Shown: positions 48,480 to 62,454, numbered from the stretch's first letter. The stretch: DNA of 64,000 nucleotides from Nematostella vectensis (GCF_932526225.1 NC_064039.1:17850639-17914638), one strand, 5' to 3'. Notes: generated from the sequence alone by a model not told the origin. Translations and numbers: made by a program.

Positions 48480-49598
48480 CCAAAATATTTTTGGTAGAAT
48501 TTGCAATTTGGACCATTTTCAACCCCCAAAAAGTCGTACTTGCAAAATCGTTACTGGAGATTTCTTTCTCTTATGATATAGAGATGCGCATGGACACTAA
48601 GCTCTTACATCAAAGTCATGTTTGCTGCTTATTCTTGGCTCGTGGGAATTTTTTGAATATCGAAAGAAATCGTCGGCATAGAAAAATTTTTGAGTAGTTT
48701 GCAAAAAAAAAGTCTAAACTTCAATCTTCGTCCTGAATCTTTCTTAGTTAGTGTCTACTAGCATAGTTGGACCTTCCCCGTGACTTTGAGCAGGCTACGA
48801 CTAACTTCAGAAATGCTCATATTCTACCTTGGACCACTTTTGGACCTTGTTTGACAACTGAAAAACTCAAACTCATCCAATCTTAACGTGCATAAGCTCA
48901 TTCGAAAGCTCTTGAAAAACCATATAGGCGCTAGGCAGTTTGTTGTCCTCCAAAGTCAATATTTGCAAAGTTTTTCTAGGGAGAAGGTGCAATTTGGCCT
49001 TTTTTCCGGCCTTTTTTAACAGCTTTACTTTGAAGCTATGCTTTTGATTTTCTAACCTTTACTAAGTGCTGATACTTTCTTCATGCCGACCAAGTTTGAG
49101 ATCAATCGGACTTAATTCCTAGTCCCCAGGCCCTACTCAAAATGTCCCGGAAGGTAGGGAAAAAGATTAGCGGCTTTTGTCAATTCTTGATCGATTCGAT
49201 ATCTGATTGCAGGGTTAGATAGCCCTTTATGAGTACAAAGATATTGCCGAGTTTGAGAATTTTAGCTCAAGTATATAGACCCGAAAAGTTGTCCCCTACC
49301 CTCCGGGACACAGTTTTTTTGGAAAAAATTTCTGCGCATGCGCACTTATGAAAAATCCGATTAGCGCAACACACGCCGGGGAATGTCAGGGTTCGAATGA
49401 TACCATTTTCGGCTCATTTGGACAAGTATTAAGAATTTTGGTTTTTTGAAGTTTTTAGATTTTGGGCCTTTTTTGGACCTTGTTTGAACACTGAAAAACT
49501 CAAACTCCTCCAATCTTAACGTGCATAGATTCATTCGAAAGCCCTGGAAAAACCATATAGGCGCTCTGCAGTTTGTTTTCCACCAAAGTCAATATTTG
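48480..49598 (-). repeat. Short right-arm unit R2: M3-e + one long monomer (1119 bp)
   Basis: M3 (48480-48965) plus one 633-bp monomer, with the equivalent of M2 missing. It is the same arithmetic as U5 and U9 in the other arm but in a different subfamily. The long monomer has AATCCGATTAGCGC. Confidence 0.94.
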
Positions 49599-51346
49599 CC
49601 AAAATATTTTTGGTAGAATTTGCAATTTGGACCATTTTCAACCCCCAAAAAGTCGTACTTGCAAAATCGTTTCTGGAGATTTCTTTCGCTTATGATATAG
49701 AGATGCGCATGGACACTAAGCTCATACATGAAAGTATTGTTTGCTGCTTATTTCTGGTTCGTGGGAATTTTTTGAAAATCGAAAGAAATCGTCGGCACAG
49801 AAAAATTTTTGGGAAGTTTGCAAAAAAAAGTCTAAACTTCAATCTTCGTCCTGAATCTTTCTTAGTTAGTGTCTACTAGCATAGTTGGACCTTCCCCGTG
49901 ACTTTGGGCAGGCTACGACTAACTTCAGAAATGCTCATATTCTACCTTGGACCACTTTTGGACCTTGTTTGAGCACTGAAAAACTCAAACTCATCCAATC
50001 TTAACGTGCATAGGCTCATTCGAAAGCTCTTGAAAAACCATATAGGCGCTAGGCAGTTTGTTGTCCTCCAAAGTCAATATTTGCAAAGTTTTTCTAGGGA
50101 GAAGGTGCAATTTGGCCATTTTTCCGGCCTTTTTTAACAGCTTTAATTTGAAGCTAAACTTTTGATTTTGTAACCTTTACTAATTGCTGATACTTTCTTC
50201 ATGCTGACCAAGTTTGAGATCAATCGGACTTAATGCCTAGTCCCCAGGCCCTACTCAAAATGTCCTGGAAGGTAGGAAAAAAGATAAGCGGCTTTTGTCA
50301 ATTCTTGATCGATTCGAAATCTGATTGCAGGGTTAGATAGCCCTTTATGAGTACATAGATCTTACCGAGTTTGAGAATTTTAGCTCAAGTATATAGACCC
50401 GAAAAGTTGTCCCCTACCCTCCGGGACACAGTTTCTTGGAAATAATTTCTGCGCATGCGTACTTATGAAAAAACCGAATAGCGCAACACACGCCGGGGAA
50501 TGTCAGGGTTCCAATGATACCATTTTCGGCTAATTTGGACAAGTATTAAGAATTTTGGTTTTTTGAAGTTTTTAGATTTTGGACCTTTTTTGGACCTTGT
50601 TTGAGCACTGAAAAACTCAATATCATCCAATCTTAACGTGCATAGGCTCATTCGAAAGCTCCTGAAAAACCATATAGGCGCTAGGCAGTTTGTTGTCCTC
50701 CAAAGTCAATATTTGCAAAGTTTTTCTAGGGAGAAGGTGCAATTTGGCCTTATTTCCGGCCTTTTTTAACAGCTTTACTTTGAAGCTATGCTTTTGATTT
50801 TCTAACCTTTACTAAGTGCTGATACTTTCTTCATGCTGACCAAGTTTGAGATCAATCGGACTTAATTCCAAGTCCCCAGGCCCTACTCAAAATGTCCCGG
50901 AATGAAGGGAAAAAGATTACCGGCGTTTGTCAATTCTTGATCGATTCGAAATCTGATTGCAGGGTTAGATAGCCCTTTATTAGTATATATATCTTACCTA
51001 GTTTGAGAATTTTAGCTCAAGTATATAGACCCGAAAAGTTGTCCCCTACCCTCCGTGACACAGTTTTTTTTTAAAATTTCTGCGCTTGCGCACTTATGAA
51101 AAAACCGAATGGCGCAACACACGCCGGGGAATGTCAGGGTTCGAATGATACCATTTTCGGCTCATTTGGACAAGTATTAAGAATTTTGGTTTTTTGAAGT
51201 TTTTAGATTTTGGGCCTTTTTTGGACCTTGTTTGAACACTGAAAAACTCAAACTCCTCCAATCTTAACGTGCATAGATTCATTCGAAAGCCCTGGAAAAA
51301 CCATATAGGCGCTCTGCAGTTTGTTTTCCACCAAAGTCAATATTTG
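49599..51346 (-). repeat. Right-arm unit R3: a-like M3, type g, type f/M1 (1748 bp)
   Basis: The M3 (49599-50083) resembles left-arm class a (CATACATGAAAGTATTG, TTTCTGGTTCG, TTTGGGCAGG). The two long monomers are the divergent g (50084-50715) and an f-to-M1 recombinant (50716-51346). Confidence 0.93.
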
Positions 51347-53089
51347 CCAAAATATTTTTGGTAGAATTTGCAATTTGGACCATTTTCAACCCCCAAAAAG
51401 TCGTACTTGCAAAATCGTTTCTGGAGATTTCTTTCTCTTATGATATAGAGATGCGCATGGACACTAAGCTCTTACATCAAAGTCATGTTTGCTGCTTATT
51501 CTTGGCTCGTGGGAATTTTTTGAATATCGAAAGAAATCGTCGGCATAGAAAAATTTTTGAGTAGTTTGCAAAAAAAAAGTCTAAACTTCAATCTTCGTCC
51601 TGAATCTTTCTTAGTTAGTGTCTACTAGCATAGTTGGACCTTCCCCGTGACTTTGAGCAGGCTACGACTAACTTCAGAAATGCTCATATTCTACCTTGGA
51701 CCACTTTTGGACCTTGTTTGACAACTGAAAAACTCAAACTCATCCAATCTTAACGTGCATAAGCTCATTCGAAAGCTCTTGAAAAACCATATAGGCGCTA
51801 GGCAGTTTGTTGTCCTCCAAAGTCAATATTTGCAAAGTTTTTCTAGGGAGAAGGTGCAATTTGGCCTTTTTTCCGGCCTTTTTTAACAGCTTTACTTTGA
51901 AGCTATGCTTTTGATTTTCTAACCTTTACTAAGTGCTGATACTTTCTTCATGCTGACCAAGTTTGAGATCAATCGGACTTAATTCCTAGTCCCCAGGCCT
52001 TACTCAAAATGTCTCTGAAGGTAGGGAAAAAGATTAGCGGCTTTTGTCAATTCTTGATCGATTCGAAATCTGATTGCAGGGCTAGATAGCCCTTTATGAG
52101 TACATAGATCTTACCGAGTTTGAGAATTTTAGCTCAAGTATATAGACCCGAAAAGTTGTCCCCTACCTTCCGGGACACAGTTTTTTTGGGAAAAAATTTC
52201 TGCGCATGCGCACTTATGAAAAAACCGAATAGCGCAGCACACGCCGGGGAATGTCGGGGTTCGAATGATACCATTTTCGGCTCATTTGGACAAGTATTAA
52301 GAAGTTTGGTTTTTTGAAGTTTTCAGATTTTGGACCTTGTTTGAACACTGAAAAACTCAAACTCATCCAATCTTAACGTGCATAGGCCCATTCGAAAGCT
52401 CTTGAAAAACCATATAGGCGCTAGGCAGTTTGTTGTCCTCCAAAGTCAATATTTGCAAAGTTTTTCTAGGTAGAAGGTGCAATTTGGCCTTTTTTTCCGG
52501 CCTTTTTTAACAGCTTTACTTTGAAGCTATGCTTTTGATTTTCTAACCTTTACTAAGTGCTGATACTTTCTTCATGCTGACCAAGTTTGAGATCAATCGG
52601 ACTTAATTCCTAGTCCCCAGGCCCTACTCAAAATGTCCCGGAAGGTAGGGAAAAAGATTACCGGCTTTTGTCAATTCTTGATCGATTCGAAATCTGATTG
52701 CAGGGTTAGATAGCCTTTTATGAGTACATAGATATTGCCGAGTTTGAGAATTTTACCTCAAGTATATAGACCCGAAAAGTTGTCCCCTACCCTCCGGGAC
52801 ACAGTTTTTTTAGAAAAAATTTCTGCGCATGCGCACTTATGAAAAAACCGAATAGCGCAACACACGCCGGGGAATGTCAGGGTTCGAATGATACCATTTT
52901 CGGCTCATTTGGACAAGTATTAAGAATTTTGGTTTTTTGAAGTTTTTAGATTTTGGACCTTTTTAGGACCTTATTTGAACACTGAAAAACTCAAACTCCT
53001 CCAATCTTAACGTGCATAGATTCATTCGAAAGCTCTGGAAAAACCATATAGGCGCTCTGCAGTTTGTTTTCCACCAAAGTCAATATTTG
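51347..53089 (-). repeat. Right-arm HOR unit R4: M3-e, M2, M1 (1743 bp)
   Basis: Close to R1. One extra T lies in TTTTTTTCCGGCC near 52490, and private changes are CCCCAGGCCTTAC (near 51998), GCGCAGCACAC and TTTTACCTC. Confidence 0.94.
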
Positions 53090-56000
53090 CCAAAATATTT
53101 TTGGTAGAATTTGCAATTTGGACCATTTTCAACCCCCAAAAAGTCGTACTTGCAAAATCGTTACTGGAGATTTCTTTCTCTTATGATATAGAGATGCGCA
53201 TGGACACTAAGCTCTTACATCAAAGTCATGTTTGCTGCTTATTCTTGGCTCGTGGGAATTTTTTGAATATCGAAAGAAATCGTCGGCATAGAAAAATTTT
53301 TGAGTAGTTTGCAAAAAAAAAGTCTAAACTTCAATCTTCGTCCTGAATCTTTCTTAGTTAGTGTCTACTAGCATAGTTGGACCTTCCCCGTGACTTTGGG
53401 CAGGCTACGACTAACTTCAGAAATGCTCATATTCTACCTTGGACCACTTTTGGACCTTGTTTGAGCACTGAAAAACTCAAACTCATCCAATCTTAACGTG
53501 CATAGGCTCATTCGAAAGCTCTTGAAAAACCATATAGGCGCTAGGCAGTTTGTTGTCCTCCAAAGTCAATATTTGCAAAGTTTTTCTAGGGAGAAGGTGC
53601 AATTTGGCCATTTTTTCCGGCCTTTTTTAACAGCTTTAATTTGAAGCTAAGCTTTTGATTTTGTAACCTTTACTAATTGCTGATACTTTCTTCATGATGA
53701 CCAAGTTTGAGATCAATCGGACTTAATGCCTAGTCCCCAGGCCCTACTCAAAATGTCCCGGAAGGTAGGAAAAAAGATAAGCGGCTTTTGTCAATTCTTG
53801 ATCGATTCGAAATCTGATTGCAGGGTTAGATAGCCCTTTATGAGTACATAGATCTTACCGAGTTTGAGAATTTTAGCTCAAGTATATAGACCCGAAAAGT
53901 TGTCCCCTACCCTCCGGGACACAGTTTCTTGGAAATAATTTCTGCGCATGCGTACTTATGAAAAAACCGAATAGCGCAACACACGCCGGGGAATGTCAGG
54001 GTTCCAATGATACCATTTTCGGCTAATTTGGACAAGTATTAAGAATTTTGGTTTTTTGAAGTTTTTAGATTTTGGACCTTTTTTGGACCTTGTTTGAGCA
54101 CTGAAAAACTCAATATCATCCAATCTTAACGTGCATAGGCTCATTCGAAAGCTCCTGAAAAACCATATAGGCGCTAGGCAGTTTGTTGTCCTCCAAAGTC
54201 AGTATTTGCAAAGTTTTTCTAGGGAGAAGGTGCAATTTGGCCTTATTTCCGGCCTTTTTTAACAGCTTTACTTTGAAGCTATGCTTTTGATTTTCTAACC
54301 TTTACTAAGTGCTGATACTTTCTTCATGCTGACCAAGTTTGAGATCAATCGGACTTAATTCCTAGTCCCCAGGCCCTACTCAAAATGTCCCGGAAGGAAG
54401 GGAAAAAGATTACCGGCGTTTGTCAATTCTTGATCGATTCGAAATCTGATTGCAGGGTTAGATAGCCCTTTATTAGTATATATATCTTACCTAGTTTGAG
54501 AATTTTAGCTCAAGTATATAGACCCGAAAAGTTGTCCCCTACCCTCCGTGACACAGTTTTTTTTTTTAAATTTCTGCGCTTGCGCACTTATGAAAAAACC
54601 GAATGGCGCAACACACGCCGGGGAATGTCAGGGTTCGAATGATACCATTTTCGGCTCATTTGGAAAAGTATTAAGAATTTGGGTTTATTGAAGTTTTTAG
54701 ATTTTGGACCTTTTTTGGACCTTGTTTGAACACTGAAAAAAAAAAAAAAAACTCATCCAATCTTAACGTGCATAGGCTCATTCGAAAGCTCCTGAAAAAC
54801 CATATAGGCGCTAGGCAGTTTGTTGTCCTCCAAAGTCAATATTTGCAAAGTTTTTCTAAGGAGAAGGTGCAATTTGGCCTTTTTTCCGGCCTTTTTTAAC
54901 AGCTTTACTTCGAAGCTATGCTTTTGATTTTCTAACTTTATCTTTACTAAATGCTGATACTTTCGTCATGCTGACCAAGTTTGAGATCAATCGGACTTAA
55001 TTCCTAGTCCCCAGGCCCTACTCAAAATGTCTCTGAAGGTAGGGAAAAAGATTAGCGGCTTTTGTCAATTCTTGATCGATTCGAAATCTGATTGCAGGGT
55101 TAGATAGCCCTTTATGAGTACATAGATCTTACCGAGTTTGAGAATTTTAGCTCAAGTATATAGACCTGAAAAGTTGTCCCCTACCTTCCGGGACACAGTT
55201 TTTTTGGAAAAAATTTCTGCGCATGCGCACTTATGAAAAAAACGAATAGCGCAACACACGCCGGGGAATGTCAGGGTTCGAATGATACCATTTTCGGCTC
55301 ATTTGGACAAGTATTAAGAAGTTTTGTTTTTGGAAGTTTTTAGATTTTGGACCTTGTTTGAACACTGAAAAACTCAAACTCATCCAATCTTAACGTGCAT
55401 AGGCTGATTCGAAAGCTCTTGAAAAACCATATAGGCGCTAGGCAGTTTGTTGTCCTCCAAAGTCAATATTTGCAAAGTTTTTCTAGGGAGAATGTGCAAT
55501 TTGGCCTTTTTTCCGGCCTTTTTAACAGCTTTACTTTGAAGCTATGCTTTTGATTTTCTAACCTTTACTAAGTGCTGATACTTTCTTCATGCCGACCAAG
55601 TTTGAGATCAATCGGACTTAATTCCTAGTCCCCAGGCCCTACTCAAAATGTCCCGGAAGGTAGGGAAAAAGATTAGCGGCTTTTGTCAATTCTTGATCGA
55701 TTCGATATCTGATTGCAGGGTTAGATAGCCCTTTATGAGTACAAAGATATTGCCGAGTTTGAGAATTTTAGCTCAAGTATATAGACCCGAAAAGTTGTCC
55801 CCTACCCTCCGGGACACAGTTTTTTTGGAAAAAATTTCTGCACATGCGCACTTATGAAAAATCCGATTAGCGCAACACACGCCGGGGAAAGTCAGGGTTC
55901 GAATGATACCATTTTCGGCTCATTTGGACAAGTATTAAGAATTTTGGTTTTTTGAAGTTTTTAGATTTTGGGCCTTTTTTGGACCTTGTTTGAACACTGA

Positions 56001-56104
56001 AAAACTCAAACTCCTCCAATCTTAACGTGCATAGATTCATTCGAAAGCCCTGGAAAAACCATATAGGCGCTCTGCAGTTTGTTTTCCACCAAAGTCAATA
56101 TTTG
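53090..56104 (-). repeat. Right-arm five-monomer unit R5 (3015 bp)
   Basis: M3 (53090-53575) is followed by four long monomers of 633 (g), 637 (f), 627 and 632 bp before the next M3. The M3 begins as class e and ends as a-like (TTTGGGCAGG, TTGAGCACTG), so it is recombinant. Confidence 0.93.
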
Positions 56105-57846
56105 CCAAAATATTTTTGGTAGAATTTGCAATTTGGACCATTTTCAACCCCCAAAAAGTCGTACTTGCAAAATCGTTTCTGGAGATTTCTTTCTCTTATG
56201 ATATAGAGATGCGCATGGACACTAAGCTCTTACATCAAAGTCATGTTTGCTGCTTATTCTTGGCTCGTGGTAATTTTTTGAATATCGAAAGAAATCGTCG
56301 GCATAGAAAAATTTTTGAGTAGTTTGCAAAAAAAAAGTCTAAACTTCAATCTTCGTCCTGAATCTTTCTTAGTTAGTGTCTACTAGCATAGTTGGACCTT
56401 CCCCGTGACTTTGAGCAGGCTACGACTAACTTCAGAAATGCTCATATTCTACCTTGGACCACTTTTGGACCTTGTTTGACAACTGAAAAACTCAAACTCA
56501 TCCAATCTTAACGTGCATAAGCTCATTCGAAAGCTCTTGAAAAACCATATAGGCGCTAGGCAGTTTGTTGTCCTCCAAAGTCAATATTTGCAAAGTTTTT
56601 CTAGGGAGAAGGTGCAATTTGGCCTTTTTTCCGGCCCTTTTTAACAGCTTTACTTTGAAGCTATGCTTTTGATTTTCTAACCTTTACTAAGTGCTGATAC
56701 TTTCTTCATGCTGACCAAGTTTGAGATCAATCGGACTTAATTCCTAGTCCCCAGGCCCTACTCAAAATGTCTCTGAAGGTAGGGAAAAAGATTAGCGGCT
56801 TTTGTCAATTCTTGATCGATTCGAAATCTGATTGCAGGGCTAGATAGCCCTTTATGAGTACATAGATCTTACCGAGTTTGAGAATTTTAGCTCAAGTATA
56901 TAGACCCGAAAAGTTGTCCCCTACCTTCCGGGACACAGTTTTTTTGGGAAAAAATTTCTGCGCATGCGCACTTATGAAAAAACCGAATAGCGCAACACAC
57001 GCCGGGGAATGTCTGGGTTCGAATGATACCATTTTCGGCTCATTTGGACAAGTATTAAGAAGTTTGGTTTTTTGAAGTTTTCAGATTTTGGACCTTGTTT
57101 GAACACTGAAAAACTCAAACTCATCCAATCTTAACGTGCATAGGCCCATTCGAAAGCTCTTGAAAAACCATATAGGCGCTAGGCAGTTTGTTGTCCTCCA
57201 AAGTCAATATTTGCAAAGTTTTTCTAGGTAGTAGGTGCAATTTGGCCTTTTTTCCGGCCTTTTTTAACAGCTTTACTTTGAAGCTATGCTTTTGATTTTC
57301 TAACCTTTACTAAGTGCTGATACTTTCTTCATGCTGACCAAGTTTGAGATCAATCGGACTTAATTCCTAGTCCCCAGGCCCTACTCAAAATGTCCCGGAA
57401 GGTAGGGAAAAAGATTACCGGCGTTTGTCAATTCTTGATCGATTCGAAATCTGATTGCAGGGTTAGATAGCCCTTTATGAGTACATAGATATTGCCGAGT
57501 TTGAGAATTTTAGCTCAAGTATATAGACCCGAAAAGTTGTCCCCTACCCTCCGGGACACAGTTTTTTTAGAAAAAATTTCTGCGCATGCGCACTTATGAA
57601 AAAACCGAATAGCGCAACACACGCCGGGGAATGTCAGGGTTCGAATGATACCATTTTCGGCTCATTTGGACAAGTATTAAGAATTTTGGTTTTTTGAAGT
57701 TTTTAGATTTTGGACCTTTTTAGGACCTTATTTGAACACTGAAAAACTCAAACTCCTCCAATCTTAACGTGCATAGATTCATTCGAAAGCTCTGGAAAAA
57801 CCATATAGGCGCTCTGCAGTTTGTTTTCCACCAAAGTCAATATTTG
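56105..57846 (-). repeat. Right-arm HOR unit R6: M3-e, M2, M1 (1742 bp)
   Basis: Duplicate of R1 about 9367 bp downstream. Private changes include CGTGGTAATTTT near 56270, CCGGCCCTTTTT near 56635, GTCTGGGTTCG near 57012 and TATTTGTTAAAAT near 57843. Confidence 0.94.
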
Positions 57847-58965
57847 TTAAAATATTTTTGGTAGAATTTGCAATTTGGACCATTTTCAACCCCCAAAAAG
57901 TCGTACTTGCAAAATCGTTACTGGAGATTTCTTTCTCTTATGATATAGAGATGCGCATGGACACTAAGCTCTTACATCAAAGTCATGTTTGCTGCTTATT
58001 CTTGGCTCGTGGGAATTTTTTGAATATCGAAAGAAATCGTCGGCATAGAAAAATTTTTGAGTAGTTTGCAAAAAAAAAGTCTAAACTTCAATCTTCGTCC
58101 TGAATCTTTCTTAGTTAGTGTCTACTAGCATAGTTGGACCTTCCCCGTGACTTTGAGCAGGCTACGACTAACTTCAGAAATGCTCATATTCTACCTTGGA
58201 CCACTTTTGGACCTTGTTTGACAACTGAAAAACTCAAACTCATCCAATCTTAACGTGCATAAGCTCATTCGAAAGCTCTTGAAAAACCATATAGGCGCTA
58301 GGCAGTTTGTTGTCCTCCAAAGTCAATATTTGCAAAGTTTTTCTAGGGAGAAGGTGCAATTTGGCCTTTTTTCCGGCCTTTTTTAACAGCTTTACTTTGA
58401 AGCTATGCTTTTGATTTTCTAACCTTTACTAAGTGCTGATACTTTCTTCATGCCGACCAAGTTTGAGATCAATCGGACTTAATTCCTAGTCCCCAGGCGC
58501 TACTCAAAATGTCCCGGAAGGTAGGGAAAAAGATTAGCGGCTTTTGTCAATTCTTGATCGATTCGATATCTGATTGCAGGGTTAGATAGCCCTTTATGAG
58601 TACAAAGATATTGCCGAGTTTGAGAATTTTAGCTCAAGTATATAGACCCGAAAAGTTGTCCCCTACCCTCCGGGACACAGTTTTTTTGGAAAAAATTTCT
58701 GCGCATGCGCACTTATGAAAAATCCGATTAGCGCAACACACGCCGGGGAATGTCAGGGTTCGAATGATACCATTTTCGGCTCATTTGGACAAGTATTAAG
58801 AATTTTGGTTTTTTGAAGTTTTTAGATTTTGGGCCTTTTTTGGACCTTGTTTGAACACTGAAAAACTCAAACTCCTCCAATCTTAACGTGCATAGATTCA
58901 TTCGAAAGCCCTGGAAAAACCATATAGGCGCTCTGCAGTTTGTTTTCCACCAAAGTCAATATTTG
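57847..58965 (-). repeat. Short right-arm unit R7: M3-e + one long monomer (1119 bp)
   Basis: Duplicate of R2 at about 9367 bp. A private G lies near 58499 (CCCAGGCGCTAC). Confidence 0.94.
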
Positions 58966-60714
58966 CCAAAATATTTTTGGTAGAATTTGCAATTTGGACC
59001 ATTTTCAACCCCCAAAAAGTCGTACTTGCAAAATCGTTTCTGGAGATTTCTTTCGCTTATGATATAGAGATGCGCATGGACACTAAGCTCATACATGAAA
59101 GTATTGTTTGCTGCTTATTTCTGGTTCGTGGGAATTTTTTGAAAATCGAAAGAAATCGTCGGCACAGAAAAATTTTTGGGAAGTTTGCAAAAAAAAAGTC
59201 TAAACTTCAATCTTCGTCCTGAATCTTTCTTAGTTAGTGTCTACTAGCATAGTTGGACCTTCCCCGTGACTTTGGGCAGGCTACGACTAACTTCAGAAAT
59301 GCTCATATTCTACCTTGGACCACTTTTGGACCTTGTTTGAGCACTGAAAAACTCAAACTCATCCAATCTTAACGTGCATAGGCTCATTCGAAAGCTCTGG
59401 AAAAACCATATAGGCGCTAGGCAGTTTGTTGTCCTCCAAAGTCAATATTTGCAAAGTTTTTCTAGGGAGAAGGTGCAATTTGGCCATTTTTCCGGCCTTT
59501 TTTAACAGCTTTAATTTGAAGCTAAGCTTTTGATTTTGTAACCTTTACTAATTGCTGATACTTTCTTCATGCTGACCAAGTTTGAGATCAATCGGACTTA
59601 ATGCCTAGTCCCCAGGCCCTACTCAAAATGTCCTGGAAGGTAGGAAAAAAGATAAGCGGCTTTTGTCAATTCTTGATCGATTCGAAATCTGATTGCAGGG
59701 TTAGATAGCCCTTTATGAGTACATAGATCTTACCGAGTTTGAGAATTTTAGCTCAAGTATATAGACCCGAAAAGTTGTCCCCTACCCTCCGGGACACAGT
59801 TTCTTGGAAATAATTTCTGCGCATGCGTACTTATGAAAAAACCGAATAGCGCAACACACGCCGGGGAATGTCAGGGTTCCAATGATACCATTTTCGGCTA
59901 ATTTGGACAAGTATTAAGAATTTTGGTTTTTTGAAGTTTTTAGATTTTGGACCTTTTTTGGACCTTGTTAGAGCACTGAAAAACTCAATATCATCCAATC
60001 TTAACGTGCATAGGCTCATTCGAAAGCTCCTGAAAAACCATATAGGCGCTAGGCAGTTTGTTGTCCTCCAAAGTCAGTATTTGCAAAGTTTTTCTAGGGA
60101 GAAGGTGCAATTTGGCCTTATTTCCGGCCTTTTTTAACAGCTTTACTTTGAAGCTATGCTTTTGATTTTCTAACCTTTACTAAGTGCTGATACTTTCTTC
60201 ATGCTGACCAAGTTTGAGATCAATCGGACTTAATTCCTAGTCCCCAGGCCCTACTCAAAATGTCCCGGAATGAAGGGAAAAAGATTACCGGCGTTTGTCA
60301 ATTCTTGATCGATTCGAAATCTGATTGCAGGGTTAGATAGCCCTTTATTAGTATATATATCTTACCTAGTTTGAGAATTTTAGCTCAAGTATATAGACCC
60401 GAAAAGTTGTCCCCTACCCTCCGTGACACAGTTTTTTTTTAAAATTTCTGCGCTTGCGCACTTATGAAAAAACCGAATGGCGCAACACACGCCGGGGAAT
60501 GTCAGGGTTCGAATGATACCATTTTCGGCTCATTTGGACAAGTATTAAGAATTTTGGTTTTTTGAAGTTTTTAGATTTTGGGCCTTTTTTGGACCTTGTT
60601 TGAACACTGAAAAACTCAAACTCCTCCAATCTTAACGTGCATAGATTCATTCGAAAGCCCTGGAAAAACCATATAGGCGCTCTGCAGTTTGTTTTCCACC
60701 AAAGTCAATATTTG
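58966..60714 (-). repeat. Right-arm unit R8: a-like M3, type g, type f/M1 (1749 bp)
   Basis: Duplicate of R3. Its M3 has a longer A run after GTTTGC (near 59188), which shifts the frame of the open reading frame found in R3. Confidence 0.93.
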
Positions 60715-62454
60715 CCAAAATATTTTTGGTAGAATTTGCAATTTGGACCATTTTCAACCCCCAAAAAGTCGTACTTGCAAAATCGTTTCTGGAGATTTCT
60801 TTCTCTTATGATATAGAGATGCGCATGGACACTAAGCTCTTACATCAAAGTCATGTTTGCTGCTTATTCTTGGCTCGTGGGAATTTTTTGAATATCGAAA
60901 GAAATCGTCGGCATAGAAAAATTTTTGAGTAGTTTGCAAAAAAAAAGTCTAAACTTCAATCTTCGTCCTGAATCTTTCTTAGTTAGTGTCTACTAGCATA
61001 GTTGGACCTTCCCCGTGACTTTGAGCAGGCTACGACTAACTTCAGAAATGCTCATATTCTACCTTGGACCACTTTTGGACCTTGTTTGACAACTGAAAAA
61101 CTCAAACTCATCCAATCTTAACGTGCATAAGCTCATTCGAAAGCTCTTGAAAAACCATATAGGCGCTAGGCAGTTTGTTGTCCTCCAAAGTCAATATTTG
61201 CAAAGTTTTTCTAGGGAGAAGGTGCAATTTGGCCTTTTTTCCGGCCTTTTTTAACAGCTTTACTTTGAAGCTATGCTTTTGATTTTCTAACCTTTACTAA
61301 GTGCTGATACTTTCTTCATGCTGACCAAGTTTGAGATCAATCGGACTTAATTCCTAGTCCCCAGGCCCTACTCAAAATGTCTCTGAAGGTAGGGAAAAAG
61401 ATTAGCGGCTTTTGTCAATTCTTGATCGATTCGAAATCTGATTGCAGGGTTAGATAGCCCTTTATGAGTACATAGATCTTACCGAGTTTGAGAATTTTAG
61501 CTCAAGTATATAGACCCGAAAAGTTGTCCCCTACCTTCCGGGACACAGTTTTTTTGGAAAAAATTTCTGCGCATGCGCACTTATGAAAAAAACGAATAGC
61601 GCAACACACGCCGGGGAATGTCAGGGTTCGAATGATACCATTTTCGGCTCATTTGGACAAGTATTAAGAAGTTTTGTTTTTGTAAGTTTTTAGATTTTGG
61701 ACCTTGTTTGAACACTGAAAAACTCAAACTCATCCAATCTTAACGTGCATAGGCTGATTCGAAAGCTCTTGAAAAACCATATAGGCGCTAGGCAGTTTGT
61801 TGTCCTCCAAAGTCAATATTTGCAAAGTTTTTCTAGGGAGAATGTGCAATTTGGCCTTTTTTCCGGCCTTTTTAACAGCTTTACTTTGAAGCTATGCTTT
61901 TGATTTTCTAACCTTTACTAAGTGCTGATACTTTCTTCATGCCGACCAAGTTTGAGATCAATCGGACTTAATTCCTAGTCCCCAGGCCCTACTCAAAATG
62001 TCCCGGAAGGTAGGGAAAAAGATTAGCGGCTTTTGTCAATTCTTGATCGATTCGATATCTGATTGCAGGGTTAGATAGCCCTTTATGAGTACAAAGATAT
62101 TGCCGAGTTTGAGAATTTTAGCTCAAGTATATAGACCCGAAAAGTTGTCCCCTACCCTCCGGGACACAGTTTTTTTGGAAAAAATTTCTGCACATGCGCA
62201 CTTATAAAAAATCCGATTAGCGCAACACACGCCGGGGAAAGTCGGGGTTCGAATGATACCATTTTCGGCTCATTTGGACAAGTATTAAGAATTTTGGTTT
62301 TTTGAAGTTTTTAGATTTTGGGCCTTTTTTGGACCTTGTTTGAACACTGAAAAACTCAAACTCCTCCAATCTTAACGTGCATAGATTCATTCGAAAGCCC
62401 TGGAAAAACCATATAGGCGCTCTGCAGTTTGTTTTCCACCAAAGTCAATATTTG
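60715..62454 (-). repeat. Right-arm HOR unit R9: M3-e, mosaic M2, M1 (1740 bp)
   Basis: It begins like R4. From about 61449 onward it follows the 55100-56104 region of R5 instead, offset 6350 bp, including AAAAAACGAATAGCGC, the GTTTTGTTTTTG change and CTGCACATGCGC. Confidence 0.92.

Noticed and set aside
59931-60137. 68-codon + strand frame
   Set aside because: It is a one-off frame created by a single base change in R8 that is absent from its 9365-bp partner.
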